A stretch of 64,000 bases of DNA, from the NCBI RefSeq assembly GCF_028882275.1, contig NZ_JARBUT010000021.1, positions 1 through 64,000 on the forward strand, in the 5' to 3' direction. The position numbers and the translations under genes were made by a program. This document shows, piece after piece, positions 19,511 through 28,212 of this stretch (its first letter is position 1; every line of letters starts with the position of its first letter). Source of the DNA: Nocardiopsis sp. N85. Lineage in GTDB: Bacteria; Actinomycetota; Actinomycetes; Streptosporangiales; Streptosporangiaceae. The notes beneath the pieces are model-generated. The model worked only from the letters and a program-made list of their open reading frames with translations. It had not been told where the DNA came from and did not search any database.

Positions 19511-20917
19511 TCAGATCAGGTACTGGCAGGTGCCACGGGTCAGGTAGCGGCCGTCCCCGGCCGTGCCGAGGTACGCGCCGCCGTCGACGATGACCCGGCC
19601 GCGCGACAGGACGGTGCGGGCCCGGCCCGTCACCCGCCTGCCCTCGTAGGCGGAGTAGTCCACGTTCATGTGGTGGGTCTCGGCGGACATGACGTGCTCG
19701 GCGTTCGGGTCGTAGACGACGATGTCGGCGTCGGCGCCCGGCGCGATGGTGCCCTTGCGCGGGTAGAGCCCGAACATGCGCGCCGGGGTGGCGCAGGCCA
19801 GCTCGATCCACCGGCGGCGGCCGATGTGCCCGTCCAGCACCGCCTGGTGCAGCAGGTCCATCCGGTTCTCCACCCCGGGCATGCCGTTGGGGATCTTGGA
19901 GAAGTCGCCCCGGCCCAGCTCCTTCTGCCCGCTGAAGCAGAAGGGGCAGTGGTCGGTGGAGACCACGGACAGGTCGTTGGTGCGCAGCGCCCGCCACAGG
20001 AGCTCCTGGTGCTCCCGGGGCCGCAGCGGTGTCGAGCACACGTACTTGGCGCCCTCGAAGTCCGGCTCGGCGAGGTTGTCCACGGACAGGAACAGGTACT
20101 GCGGACAGGTCTCGCCGAACACGTTGAGCCCCAGGTCGCGGGCGCGCGCCAACTCGTCGACGGCCTCGCCCGCCGACACGTGCACCACGTACAGCGGCGC
20201 CCCGGCCACCCGGGCCAGCTGGATGGCGCGGTGGGTGGCCTCCGACTCCAACAGGGCCTTGCGGACCTCCCCGTGGTAGCGGGGATCGGTCTTCCCGGCC
20301 GCCAGCGCCTGTTCGACCAGCACGTCGATGGCGATGCCGTTCTCGGCGTGCATCATGGTCAGCGCGCCGTTGGCGGCGCCGCGCTGCATGGCCCGCAGGA
20401 TCTGTCCGTCGTCGCTGTAGAACACGCCCGGGTAGGCCATGAACAGCTTGAACGAGGTGATGCCCTCGTCGACGAGCACGTCCATCTCCTTCAGGGACGA
20501 CTCGTTGACGTCGGACAGGATCGCGTGGAACCCGTAGTCGATCGCGCAGTTGCCCTCGGCCTTGGCCATCCAGGCGTCCACCCCGGCGCGCACCGGTCGT
20601 CCGGGGGTCTGCACCGCGAAGTCGATGATGGTGGTGGTGCCGCCCCAGGCGGCGGCCCGGGTCCCGGTCTCGAAGGTGTCGGAGGCGAAGGTGCCGCCGA
20701 ACGGCAGCTCCATGTGGGTGTGCGCGTCGACCCCGCCGGGAATGACGTAGTGCCCGGTGGCGTCGATGACCTCGGCGTCGCTTCCGGCCCAGGTGCGGGC
20801 GGTGTCACCGCCCCTCAGGGCCAGCCCGACCACGGTCCCGTCCTCGATGAGGACGTCGGCCTCCAGTTCGTCGGCGGCGGTGATGACCAGCCCGCCGGTG
20901 ATGAGGGTGCGTCCCAT
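19511..20917 (-). CDS. hydA: dihydropyrimidinase / D-hydantoinase
   Basis: A 468-residue cyclic amidohydrolase that opens dihydropyrimidine or 5-substituted hydantoin rings to N-carbamoyl amino acids. The binuclear metal site is complete: H66 and H68 (VDAHTHMELPF), the carboxylated K157 (EGITSFKLFMA), H190 (MMHAEN), H246 (VVHVSAGEAVDE) and D322 (VSTDHCPF). Length matches the family. The start ATG lies 9 bases behind the amidase stop, and the next gene (LLM enzyme) follows at 16 bases. Together with the downstream permease and upstream nitrilase-type amidase it forms a reductive pyrimidine or hydantoin degradation route. Confidence 0.9.
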   Translation of the reverse strand: MGRTLITGGLVITAADELEADVLIEDGTVVGLALRGGDTARTWAGSDAEVIDATGHYVIPGGVDAHTHMELPFGGTFASDTFETGTRAAAWGGTTTIIDFAVQTPGRPVRAGVDAWMAKAEGNCAIDYGFHAILSDVNESSLKEMDVLVDEGITSFKLFMAYPGVFYSDDGQILRAMQRGAANGALTMMHAENGIAIDVLVEQALAAGKTDPRYHGEVRKALLESEATHRAIQLARVAGAPLYVVHVSAGEAVDELARARDLGLNVFGETCPQYLFLSVDNLAEPDFEGAKYVCSTPLRPREHQELLWRALRTNDLSVVSTDHCPFCFSGQKELGRGDFSKIPNGMPGVENRMDLLHQAVLDGHIGRRRWIELACATPARMFGLYPRKGTIAPGADADIVVYDPNAEHVMSAETHHMNVDYSAYEGRRVTGRARTVLSRGRVIVDGGAYLGTAGDGRYLTRGTCQYLI

Positions 20918-20926
20918 GGCCGTCCC

Positions 20927-21769
20927 CTAACCCTCGACCATGGGCCCGTAGGCGTCCGGGCGGCGGTCGCGGTAGAACGCCCACTGGGTGCGGACCTCGT
21001 CGATCAGGTCGAAGTCGAGGTCGCGTACGACCAGTTCCGCGGTGGTGTCCGAGGCCACGTCCCCCACGAACCGTCCGCGCGGGTCCACGAAGTAGCTGGT
21101 TCCGTAGAAGTCGTTGTCCCCGTACTCCTCGACGCCGACCCGGTTGATGGCGGCGATGAAGTACTCGTTGGCGACGGCGGAGGCCGGCTGCTCCAGCTTC
21201 CACAGGTAGCCGGACAGGCCCCGGCTGGTCGCCGACGGGTTGTACACCAGCTGCGCCCCGGCCAGGCCGAGCGCCCGCCATCCTTCCGGGAAGTGGCGGT
21301 CGTAGCAGATGTAGACGCCGACGCGGCCGACGGCGGTGTCGAAGACCGGCCAGCCCAGGTTGCCGGGGCGGAAGTAGTACTTCTCCCAGAACCCCTTGAC
21401 CTGCGGGATGTGGTGCTTGCGGTATTTGCCGAGGTAGGTGCCGTCGGCGTCGATGACGGCGGCGGTGTTGTAGTAGAACCCGGGCTTCTCGATCTCGAAC
21501 ACCGGTAGGACCATCACCATGTTCAGTTCCCGGGCCAGGGCCTGGAACCGGGTGACGGTGGGTCCGTCGGGGACGCTCTCGGCCCAGCGATAGTGCTCCG
21601 CCTCCTGTACCTGGCAGAAGTAGGGAGCGTTGAACACCTCCTGGAAGCCGATGATCTTCGCGCCCTGGGCTGCTGCGTCGCGCGCGTATTCCTCATGGGC
21701 GGCGATCATGGAATCGGTGTCGCCGGTCCACTCGGTCTGCACGAGTGCGGCGCGGACGATGTGCGGCAT
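20927..21769 (-). CDS. nitrilase-superfamily amidase, likely beta-ureidopropionase
   Basis: A 280-residue C-N hydrolase with the full Glu-Lys-Cys triad: E44 (GFQEVFNAPYF), K118 (KYRKHHIPQ) and C155 (YICYDRHFPEG). The start is the ATG at 21769 (MPHIVRAALVQTEW); the frame stays open upstream, but family alignment begins here. In this cluster it would hydrolyse the N-carbamoyl product of the hydantoinase, releasing CO2, ammonia and a beta-amino acid. N-carbamoylputrescine amidase is the close alternative and would tie in with the polyamine genes further right, but operon position favours ureidopropionase. Confidence 0.82.
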   Translation of the reverse strand: MPHIVRAALVQTEWTGDTDSMIAAHEEYARDAAAQGAKIIGFQEVFNAPYFCQVQEAEHYRWAESVPDGPTVTRFQALARELNMVMVLPVFEIEKPGFYYNTAAVIDADGTYLGKYRKHHIPQVKGFWEKYYFRPGNLGWPVFDTAVGRVGVYICYDRHFPEGWRALGLAGAQLVYNPSATSRGLSGYLWKLEQPASAVANEYFIAAINRVGVEEYGDNDFYGTSYFVDPRGRFVGDVASDTTAELVVRDLDFDLIDEVRTQWAFYRDRRPDAYGPMVEG

Positions 21770-22145
21770 TGTTCCCCTCGTTCCCCCGGAGCCGTCGCGG
21801 CCGGCCCGGAAGCGGTCGGTGAGTCCGCGTATGCCCTGCTGGCACGTGGGTGGCGGCGGGGCGGTGCGCGATGAGAATCGCACCTTAGAGAGAGGGGAAT
21901 GGCCGGTCAATGTCCGACATCCTTGCGAACGCGATTCCTTCGTGTTGCGCGATTTCGCAAAACCACACAATGAGGGGCGATGTCCCTTTTTCGTGGCGTG
22001 AAGATATGGAGAAAGATCCAGGTTTGGAGGCTCTTCGGGGAGCGGATTTCATAGGTCCCTCCACATCCCGGTCGCCCGCCCATGAGCCCGGATGTTCGGA
22101 CGGTGCCGGCCGGGGCGCCCCGCCCGCCGCCCCTAGGGTGGGGGC
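21770..22145. other. 376-base divergent intergenic region
   Basis: It separates the leftward hydantoin operon from the rightward flavodoxin-like gene. Besides the predicted promoter above it holds a small inverted repeat, TTGCG and CGCAA with a 6-base spacer (near 21945), upstream of the -35 box and therefore a possible regulator site. No gene was called. Confidence 0.45.
21882..21910 (-). promoter_or_regulatory. predicted promoter of the hydantoin operon
   Basis: On the minus strand TTGACC and TAAGGT are separated by exactly 17 bases, close to actinobacterial primary-sigma consensus. They lie about 113 bases before the amidase ATG, in the right direction for the whole operon. This leaves a 5' leader of roughly 105 bases. 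Confidence 0.5.
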
Positions 22146-22601
22146 ATGGCACGTCTGCTCATCGTTCACCACACCGTCTCCCCGGCCACCTGGGAACTGC
22201 TGGAGGCGGTGCTCGACGGGGCGCGCGACGACGAGATCGAGGGGGTGGAGATCGTCTCCAGGCCGGCGCTGGCGGCCTCCGTGTCCGACGCGCTCACCGC
22301 CGACGCCGTCGTCCTGGGCACCCCGGCCAACATCGGCTACATGTCGGGGGCCCTCAAGCACTGGTTCGACCTCGTTCACTACCCGGCCCTGTCCTCGGGG
22401 CGCACCGTGCCCTACACCCTGTACGCGCACGGCAACGACGACACCACCGGCGCGGTCCGCGCCGTCGAGGCCATCACCAAGGGCATGGGCTGGGTCCGCC
22501 ACCGGCCGCCGGTCACCGTCGAGGGGGCGCCGACCGCCGCCGACCGGGACGCCTGCCGGGAACTGGGCGCCGTCACCGCACTGGCGGCCCTGGGCATGTG
22601 A
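22146..22601 (+). CDS. flavodoxin-like / NADPH-dependent FMN reductase-fold protein
   Basis: A 151-residue protein with the flavodoxin-like fold: beta-strand MARLLIVHHT with the phosphate-binding loop TVSPATWELLEA, the middle motif AVVLGTPANIGYMSGALKHW, and YTLYAHGNDDTTGA. The GTPANIGYMSG block is the usual FMN-contacting loop of flavodoxin/WrbA relatives. It would bind FMN and carry electrons or reduce a small substrate in the cytosol. It is monocistronic: a hairpin begins right after the stop codon. Confidence 0.75.
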   Translation: MARLLIVHHTVSPATWELLEAVLDGARDDEIEGVEIVSRPALAASVSDALTADAVVLGTPANIGYMSGALKHWFDLVHYPALSSGRTVPYTLYAHGNDDTTGAVRAVEAITKGMGWVRHRPPVTVEGAPTAADRDACRELGAVTALAALGM

Positions 22602-22634
22602 GAGCCCCGCCCCGCGCGACGCGGGACGGGGCTC
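22602..22634 (+). terminator. hairpin between convergent genes
   Basis: GAGCCCCG...CGGGGCTC arms extended by CCCGCG/CGCGGG (one mismatch) start at the base after the flavodoxin-like stop. The DUF4352 gene ends 18 bases beyond on the other strand, so this can serve both transcripts. Confidence 0.65.
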
Positions 22635-22652
22635 GGGGAACGCGGGGACGTC

Positions 22653-23483
22653 CTACTGGACGGGCGCCACGATCGGGTCCTCCAAGCCGAAGGTGGGGTC
22701 GTAGCGCACCTCGGCCACGGTGACCTCCCCCGTCACGGCGACCTGGCCGCTGGCCTGCTCGCCCGGCATGATGGTGACGGCGTCCAGCGGGTCGATGTCG
22801 GCGAGGATCGCCCAGTCGTTCACCACCGAACCGTCGTCCAGCACGTAGGTGAAGTAGAGCGGGTTGATGTCGAACGGCTCTTCCGAGTCGTTGACGAACG
22901 TGACGTCCAGCGCGGTGTAGGTCTCGGTGTCGCCGAGGGTGCCGCCGACGGTGCCGGCATGGGAGACGGTGATGCTCACACCGCTCTCGCCCACCGGGGC
23001 CTCTTCGGTCTCCTCGTCGGCGGGGCTCTCGTCGCCGGCGGGTTCCTGGCTCGCCTCGCCGGAGGGCGAGACCGTGGGGGTGTCGTCGCCGCCGGCCATC
23101 AGCGCGATCACGCCGAAGATGAGCAGGACCACCAGGATCAGACCCAGGCAGCCGCCCACGCCGAGGCCGACCTTGGCCCCGGTCGACATGCCCTTCTTCG
23201 GCGGCTGCGAACCCGGAACGCCGTACGGGTCCCCATAGGGGTCGCCGTAGGGAGGCTGTCCTCCGGGCGGACCGCCGTACGGGGGTTGACCGCCGTAGGG
23301 GGGCTGTCCACCGCTGGGGTCGCCGTAGGGGGGCTGTCCACCGCTGGGACCGCCGTACGAGGGCTGGCCGCCGGTGGGACCGCCGTAGGAGGGCTGTCCT
23401 CCGGGCGGACCGTACGGCGGCTGGCCGCCGGTCGGCCCGCCGTAGGGGGGCTGGGGGCCGGACGGGTTATCGGGGTAGGACAT
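22653..23483 (-). CDS. DUF4352-type lipoprotein-like membrane protein with PPYGG repeats
   Basis: A 276-residue protein in three parts: a low-complexity N-terminus of Gly/Pro/Gln/Tyr repeats (GGQPPYGGP units, about residues 8-90), one transmembrane helix ([19 protein letters not shown]), and an extracytoplasmic C-terminal domain after an acidic linker. That domain has the DUF4352 (telokin-like immunoglobulin fold) pattern: [20 protein letters not shown] and a final [12 protein letters not shown]. The family is surface-exposed and of unknown role. The repeat segment varies easily in copy number. Confidence 0.75.
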   Translation of the reverse strand: MSYPDNPSGPQPPYGGPTGGQPPYGPPGGQPSYGGPTGGQPSYGGPSGGQPPYGDPSGGQPPYGGQPPYGGPPGGQPPYGDPYGDPYGVPGSQPPKKGMSTGAKVGLGVGGCLGLILVVLLIFGVIALMAGGDDTPTVSPSGEASQEPAGDESPADEETEEAPVGESGVSITVSHAGTVGGTLGDTETYTALDVTFVNDSEEPFDINPLYFTYVLDDGSVVNDWAILADIDPLDAVTIMPGEQASGQVAVTGEVTVAEVRYDPTFGLEDPIVAPVQ

Positions 23484-23742
23484 CGTGAGTGCTCCGGTCT
23501 CGAATGCGAGGCGGCGAAAGGGTCAGGTGCCGCGAGAGGTGCGTCGTGTGCCTCGGACGGAACACGCGCGGCCGTGAAGGGACACTATCCGACGGCGATG
23601 ACGCGGCGATGGCCGCCGTGATCGCCGCGGAACCTCCACTGCACACTCGGATGACGACCAGCGCCGGGAGGTTCGCACAAGAGCCGGGGACTTCGTTCCG
23701 GAAGCCGTGATCGGAGAGCGACGACCTTGGTACGTTGCGCCT

Positions 23743-24036
23743 ATGCGCACGGACTACCACCCCACTCCGACGGAGGTCGTCGCCTCCTGGATCCCGCACG
23801 ATGCCCGGTGGCACGAGGCGGCCCGGGCGGCGGCCGCCGTCGGTACCGACGAACTGCGCCGCTACGTCATCGGGCTCGTCCACGAACACCGGGACCGGGA
23901 CCGGGGGCTCACCGACGAGTACGACCTGCGCTCGATCGGCGCGGTGGTGGAGGACCTGGGGGTGGGCGGTCTGGCCGCCGTCGAATGGGGCAAGGTCCGC
24001 GACGCGCTGCTGCTGCCCCTGACCAAACGGGTCTAA
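23743..24036 (+). CDS. conserved-looking small protein, function unknown
   Basis: A 97-residue soluble protein beginning MRTDYHPTPTEVVASWIPHD, rich in Arg, Asp and Glu and predicted mostly helical, with no signal peptide or membrane helix. The ATG gives a compact protein; the frame is open further upstream without better start sites. Its stop overlaps by 4 bases the end of the convergent cysteine-rich gene. I do not recognise a family. Confidence 0.55.
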   Translation: MRTDYHPTPTEVVASWIPHDARWHEAARAAAAVGTDELRRYVIGLVHEHRDRDRGLTDEYDLRSIGAVVEDLGVGGLAAVEWGKVRDALLLPLTKRV

Positions 24037-24218
24037 TCGTCCTCGGGAGGGTGACACTCCAGACATTCGGGCCCGCAGGGGTAGTTGGTCATCGCCATCG
24101 ACCGGCAGCGCACGCACATCCGGCGTCTGCCGTCCGGTGGGTCGTGCCGCCACCGGTGGTGTCCCGCACGGCAGATCCCCGAGGGTTTCATCGCGGTGTC
24201 ATCGCGGGCTGCGCTCAT
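24033..24218 (-). CDS. 61-residue cysteine-rich (zinc-ribbon-like) protein
   Basis: It begins MSAARDDTAMKPSG and contains CRAGHH, CVRC, CGPECLEC and a final CHPPEDD, giving two CxxC-type knuckles that could bind zinc. It is convergent with, and overlaps by 4 bases, the unknown gene before it. An upstream in-frame extension exists, but the cysteine-bearing part begins at this ATG. Role unknown; a similar small zinc-ribbon gene lies near 62.7 kb. Confidence 0.5.
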   Translation of the reverse strand: MSAARDDTAMKPSGICRAGHHRWRHDPPDGRRRMCVRCRSMAMTNYPCGPECLECHPPEDD

Positions 24219-24359
24219 GCCCGCACCGTAGCGGAACCGGGGCCCGCTCGGAAGGCGTTCGGGGGAGGGCGGTGCCGGGTGGTCCGGCACCGGTACTACC
24301 GTGTGTCGTGGAACGCGCCGCCGACCTGGGCGGACGTGAGCGGGTGAAGGGGAGGCGGC

Positions 24360-24722
24360 GTGGTCGACTGGCTGACCATGACCATTCAGGTGGCGTCCCT
24401 GGCGATGGCCGGGTGGTGCCTGATCTCGACCTTCCGCGACCGGCCCATGCTCGTGCCGCACCTGATCGGCATGGGGGTCCTGTGGCTGCTGGTGCTCGGC
24501 CAGGCCGTGGCCACCGTCGTCACCATGGTCGGCGGAGAGCGTCCCGAGGAGACGGCCATGTTCGTCTCCTACCTGGCCACCGTCGTTCTGCTCCCGCCCG
24601 CCTGTGCCGTGTGGGGGTTCATGGAGCGCAGTAAGTGGGGGCCGGCCGTCATCGCGTTCGCCTGTCTGATCCTGCCCGTCCTGTTCGTCCGCCTCGAACA
24701 GCTGTGGAGCCCCGTTGTCTGA
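24360..24722 (+). CDS. integral membrane protein, function unknown
   Basis: A 120-residue protein made largely of about four transmembrane helices (LTMTIQVASLAMAGWCLIST; GMGVLWLLVLGQAVATVVTM; FVSYLATVVLLPPACAVWGF; WGPAVIAFACLILPVLFV). The GTG start follows GGGGAGG by a few bases. The next gene begins inside its last codons, so both are translated as a pair. No domain name can be given. Confidence 0.65.
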   Translation: MVDWLTMTIQVASLAMAGWCLISTFRDRPMLVPHLIGMGVLWLLVLGQAVATVVTMVGGERPEETAMFVSYLATVVLLPPACAVWGFMERSKWGPAVIAFACLILPVLFVRLEQLWSPVV

Positions 24723-25143
24723 CACCGCCCCGGACGCCGTGACCGCCGCGACCCTGCGCACCGGTCCCGGTCGGCTCCTGGTCGCCGTGTACGGCGTGTT
24801 CGCCCTCGCCGCCACCGCACGCGGCGTCTACCAGCTGGCCACGAAGTTCGAGGAGGCGCCGGTCGCCTACCTGCTCTCGGTGCTGGCCGGCGTCATCTAC
24901 CTCGTCGCCGCCGTCGGGCTGGCCCGCGCCGGGCGGACCTCGCGGCGGGTCGCCCTGGTCTCCTGCGTCATCGAGATGGTCGGCGTCCTCGTCGTCGGCG
25001 CCGCGAGCCTGGCGTTGCCCGAGGTCTTCCCCGACGACACCGTCTGGTCCGGGTTCGGCAGCGGCTACTTCTTCATCCCGCTGGTCCTGCCGGTCGTCGG
25101 GTTGTGGTGGATCCTGCGGATCCACCGTCTCGACCGTGATTGA
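24715..25143 (+). CDS. integral membrane protein, function unknown
   Basis: A 142-residue protein with four hydrophobic helices (GRLLVAVYGVFALAATARGV; AYLLSVLAGVIYLVAAVGLA; VALVSCVIEMVGVLVVGAAS; FFIPLVLPVVGLWWIL). The TTG start overlaps the preceding gene by 8 bases, which implies translational coupling with the 120-residue membrane protein. The two may form a complex. The rhodanese gene follows 50 bases downstream. Confidence 0.65.
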   Translation: MSDTAPDAVTAATLRTGPGRLLVAVYGVFALAATARGVYQLATKFEEAPVAYLLSVLAGVIYLVAAVGLARAGRTSRRVALVSCVIEMVGVLVVGAASLALPEVFPDDTVWSGFGSGYFFIPLVLPVVGLWWILRIHRLDRD

Positions 25144-25193
25144 TCCCGCCTCCGTCGTGACCCGGATGTGATCCGGCCTATACCCTTGGCCCC

Positions 25194-26048
25194 ATGTCAG
25201 AGCCCCTTCCCCTGCCGGTGGCCGTCTCGGCCGACTGGCTCAGCGCGAACCTCGACCGGGTCGTCGTGGTCGACTCCCGGTGGTATCTCGACGGTCGATC
25301 CGGCCACGACGCGTACCTGGCCGGTCACCTCCCCGGAGCGGTGTTCGCCGATGTGGACACCGACCTCGCCGCCTCCGCGAGTCCCGAGGGCGGACGCCAT
25401 CCCCTGCCCGCCGCCGCGGACTTCGCCCGGACCCTGGGCCGCCTGGGCATCGGCGACCACTCCCGGGTGATCGTCTACGACGACGCCGGCGGCTCCATAG
25501 CCGCCCGGCTCGTGTGGATGCTCCGCGTCCTGGGCACCCCCGCCGCCTTCCTCGACGGCGGCCTCCAGACCTGGTCCGGTGACCTGGAGAAGGGGGAGCA
25601 CACCCCCGAACCCGTGCACCGCACCCCCCAGCACTGGCCCGCCGACCGGGTCGTGCACACCGACACCGTCCTGGCCACCTCCCGCGAACCGGGGCAGCTC
25701 GTCCTCGACGCCCGCGCCCACGGCCGTTACACCGGTGAGCACCCCGCTCCCGTCGACGCCCGTCCCGGCCACATCCCCGGCGCCCGCAGCGCCGAGTGGA
25801 CCGGCAATCTCGGACCCGACGGGCTCCTGGCCGCGCCCGAGGCGCTGCGTGAGCGCTTCGCCGCCCTGGGCGCCGAGGACTCCGTCACCATCACCGTCTA
25901 CTGCGGTTCCGGGGTCACGGCCTGCCACGACCTGCTCGCCCTGGAGCACGCGGGTCACCGCGGCGCGCGCCTCTACCCGGGCTCGTGGAGCCTGTGGGGA
26001 GGCGACGACTCCCTCCCCGTGGAGACGGGGGTCCCCGCCGGTCGCTGA
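25194..26048 (+). CDS. sseA: thiosulfate/3-mercaptopyruvate sulfurtransferase (two rhodanese domains)
   Basis: A 284-residue tandem rhodanese. The first, inactive domain spans about residues 8-135 (VVVVDSRWYLDGRSGHDAYL, HLPGAVFADVDTDL); the second, catalytic domain about 160-280 with VLDARAHGRYTGEHP and the active-site cysteine in VYCGSGVTACHDLLAL. It moves a sulfane sulfur from thiosulfate or mercaptopyruvate to an acceptor in the cytosol. Length is normal. A stem-loop follows at 26066. Confidence 0.9.
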   Translation: MSEPLPLPVAVSADWLSANLDRVVVVDSRWYLDGRSGHDAYLAGHLPGAVFADVDTDLAASASPEGGRHPLPAAADFARTLGRLGIGDHSRVIVYDDAGGSIAARLVWMLRVLGTPAAFLDGGLQTWSGDLEKGEHTPEPVHRTPQHWPADRVVHTDTVLATSREPGQLVLDARAHGRYTGEHPAPVDARPGHIPGARSAEWTGNLGPDGLLAAPEALRERFAALGAEDSVTITVYCGSGVTACHDLLALEHAGHRGARLYPGSWSLWGGDDSLPVETGVPAGR

Positions 26049-26065
26049 CATCGCCGACAACGGGG

Positions 26066-26101
26066 GAGGGCCGCCCGCGCCGGAGTGCGCCGGCGGCCCT
26101 C
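26066..26101 (+). terminator. hairpin after the rhodanese gene
   Basis: Perfect 10-base arms GAGGGCCGCC and GGCGGCCCTC with an internally paired loop, followed by TTA, 17 bases after the rhodanese stop. It separates the rhodanese from the DUF4178-SpeE operon. Confidence 0.65.
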
Positions 26102-26218
26102 TTACGAGCCGAAATAGGATGGAAAGGGAACCAACCTCCCTTATGGGGCGTCCGAAAGGTCAGTGGCGTCCCCGGCACGATCCACGACGAAGGCGTCCCC
26201 CACGCGAAACGAGGAACC

Positions 26219-26821
26219 TTGCCCATCGAAGTCCTGCTCCTGGTGATCGTCGCCGTGACGGTGGCCGTCGTGGCCGTCGTCTACGCGGTTCGCGCCGCGA
26301 AGCGGAGCACCCCGCCCCCGCCCCGGCCCGCCCCCCACGACCCCTTCGCGAACACCGGTGACAGCACCGCCGGCGACCCCCGCGCCATCAAGGCCGGCGA
26401 CATGATCGACTGGGGCACCGAGCGCACCTGGATCCGCGGCACCCTGCGCCTGTCCGAGGGCGGCTATGACTGGGCCGAGCACTTCCTGGAGGTCGAGGGC
26501 GGCAAGCGCTGGCTCTCGGTCGAGGAGGACCCCGACGTCGAACTCGCCCTGTGGTCCGGCCGCCCCGACCTGGACCTGACCCCCCACGGCAAGAAGATCG
26601 AACTCGAAGGCGTCGTCTACCGCCTGGAGGAGAAGGGCAGCGGCTCCTACCGCTCCGAGGGCACCACGGGCCTCAAGCCCCAGGGCGGATTCGACTACGC
26701 CGACTACGAGTCCGACGACGGCCTGCTGTTGGCCTTCGAACGGTTCGACCACGGCTCGTGGGAGGTCAGCACGGGCACCAAGGTGGCGCCCGGCACCTTC
26801 ACCATCTACCCCGGGAGCTGA
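26219..26821 (+). CDS. DUF4178 membrane-anchored protein
   Basis: A 200-residue protein: one N-terminal transmembrane helix (EVLLLVIVAVTVAVVAVVYA), a short Pro-rich linker, then a DUF4178 domain (about residues 55-195) with AIKAGDMIDWGTERTWIRGT and RWLSVEEDPDVELALWSG. The TTG start is chosen for the AGGA just upstream and because it puts the helix at the N-terminus. It leads an operon (DUF4178, DUF2617, Gly-rich protein, DUF350, SpeE) that recurs in actinobacteria; the domain's role is unknown. Confidence 0.75.
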   Translation: MPIEVLLLVIVAVTVAVVAVVYAVRAAKRSTPPPPRPAPHDPFANTGDSTAGDPRAIKAGDMIDWGTERTWIRGTLRLSEGGYDWAEHFLEVEGGKRWLSVEEDPDVELALWSGRPDLDLTPHGKKIELEGVVYRLEEKGSGSYRSEGTTGLKPQGGFDYADYESDDGLLLAFERFDHGSWEVSTGTKVAPGTFTIYPGS

Positions 26822-26829
26822 TCCGGCAC

Positions 26830-27366
26830 ATGCGAGTCGGCATCAGCGCACCCTTCGTCGACACCCGGGCGGCCGACCTGGTGTGGGCGCTCGGGCACCC
26901 CCTGATCGACCCACTGGCCGTCCGCGCCCTGCGGGCGGGTCCGGTCGGGATCGAACTCCGGGTGCTCGGGGCCTCCCACCAGGTGGTCGTCGCGTCGGCG
27001 GACGGGGAACTGGTGGAGACGGTGGCCTGTCTGCCCGGCGTGGACGGGGGCCTGCCCGGCAGCGCCGAACGCGCGCACGGCGTCGGCCGCTACCGATTCG
27101 ACTCGCTCGTGGAGACCCTCACCCGCACCGAACTCACCCACAGGGTCGACCGCCTCCACCGTGAGGTGGCGGACGACCCCGGCGGTCTCCTCGTCGCCTT
27201 CCCCGGTGACCCGTTGGCCGTGACCGCGCTGCACCTGAGCCCCGAGGGAGCGCGCGACGGCGGGGGTCCGCTCCGTTGGCGCACCTGGCACGTCTACCCC
27301 CAGAGCGGAGAACTCGTGACCACCGACACCACCCTGTCCGCCCACGTCCGCGGAGAGACCCCATGA
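26830..27366 (+). CDS. DUF2617 family protein
   Basis: A 178-residue soluble protein (MRVGISAPFVDTRAADLVWA, HGVGRYRFDSLVETLTRTEL, WRTWHVYPQSGELVTTDT) matching DUF2617 in order and length. It starts 8 bases after the DUF4178 stop and overlaps the next gene by ATGA, so it is co-translated within the speE operon. No biochemical role is known; the recurring linkage to a polyamine aminopropyltransferase is the only clue. Confidence 0.75.
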   Translation: MRVGISAPFVDTRAADLVWALGHPLIDPLAVRALRAGPVGIELRVLGASHQVVVASADGELVETVACLPGVDGGLPGSAERAHGVGRYRFDSLVETLTRTELTHRVDRLHREVADDPGGLLVAFPGDPLAVTALHLSPEGARDGGGPLRWRTWHVYPQSGELVTTDTTLSAHVRGETP

Positions 27367-27704
27367 GTCACCAGCACGGCAACGCGGAACCGCAGGACAA
27401 CCGCAACACCATCATCACCCTCTTCGTGGTGATCGGTGGTGTCGTCCTGCTGCTCATCCTGCTGAGCGCCTGCGACAACAGCAGGAACAACAGCGCCCAC
27501 TGCCCCGACGACGATCACGTGTCCGACCCCTACTATGACGACGACGATTGCCGATCCTCGTCAGGGTCCTCCTCCGGAGGCGGGGGTTTCTTCTTCTTCG
27601 GCGGCAGCGGCTCCAGCGGCTACAACAGCGGCGGCAGCGGCGGCTCCAGCGGCAGCGGCGGCGGCAGCGACTTCCGCGGCGGCGGCACCGGCTTCGGCAA
27701 GTGA
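27363..27704 (+). CDS. membrane-anchored Gly/Ser-rich protein
   Basis: A 113-residue protein with a short polar N-terminus, one transmembrane helix (ITLFVVIGGVVLLLILLSAC) and an extracytoplasmic tail: Asp/Tyr-rich (DPYYDDDDC), then Phe-rich (GGGGFFFFGGS), then glycine-serine repeats. LSAC could be a lipobox, but the helix placement suits a membrane anchor equally well. Its ATG overlaps the DUF2617 stop by 4 bases. Function unknown. Confidence 0.65.
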   Translation: MSHQHGNAEPQDNRNTIITLFVVIGGVVLLLILLSACDNSRNNSAHCPDDDHVSDPYYDDDDCRSSSGSSSGGGGFFFFGGSGSSGYNSGGSGGSSGSGGGSDFRGGGTGFGK

Positions 27705-27740
27705 CCCACCGGACCTCCATCCCCTACCGAGACCTGGACT

Positions 27741-28169
27741 ATGAACGAGATCCTTTTCAACAGCCTCGCGGCCCTCGCCTACGCGGGTGTGGGCGTGGTC
27801 ATCCTCCTCGTGGGCTACCTGCTCATCGACCTGCTCACCCCGGGCAAGCTGCACAAGCTCATCTGGGAGGAGCGCAACCCCAACGCCGTGCTCCTGGTGT
27901 CGGCCAACACGCTGGGCGCGGCCGTCATCGTCACGACGGCGATCCTCTCCAGTGACTCGGAGATCGGCCTGGGCGCCGGCCTGCTGTCCACCGCCGTGTA
28001 CGGGCTGATCGGTCTGGCGGTGATGGCCGTGTCGTTCCTGCTGATCGACCTCGTCATCCCCGCGAAGATCGCGCACATGATCAGCAACCCCGAACCCCAC
28101 CCGGCCACCTGGGTGAGCGCCTCCGCCCACCTGGCGATCGCCGTGGTCGTCGCCGCCGCCCTCACCTGA
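27741..28169 (+). CDS. DUF350 domain integral membrane protein
   Basis: A 142-residue protein with four transmembrane helices in two pseudo-repeats, each with a YLLIDLLTPGKL- or FLLIDLVIPAKI-type signature, which is typical of DUF350. It lies between the Gly-rich membrane protein and SpeE, 43 bases before the latter. The role is unknown; linkage to SpeE suggests a part in polyamine export, modification or cell-envelope use. Confidence 0.8.
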   Translation: MNEILFNSLAALAYAGVGVVILLVGYLLIDLLTPGKLHKLIWEERNPNAVLLVSANTLGAAVIVTTAILSSDSEIGLGAGLLSTAVYGLIGLAVMAVSFLLIDLVIPAKIAHMISNPEPHPATWVSASAHLAIAVVVAAALT

Positions 28170-28212
28170 CCCGCGGCGCGGAGACGCACGGCACAGAAAG
28201 CAGTACCCCATC

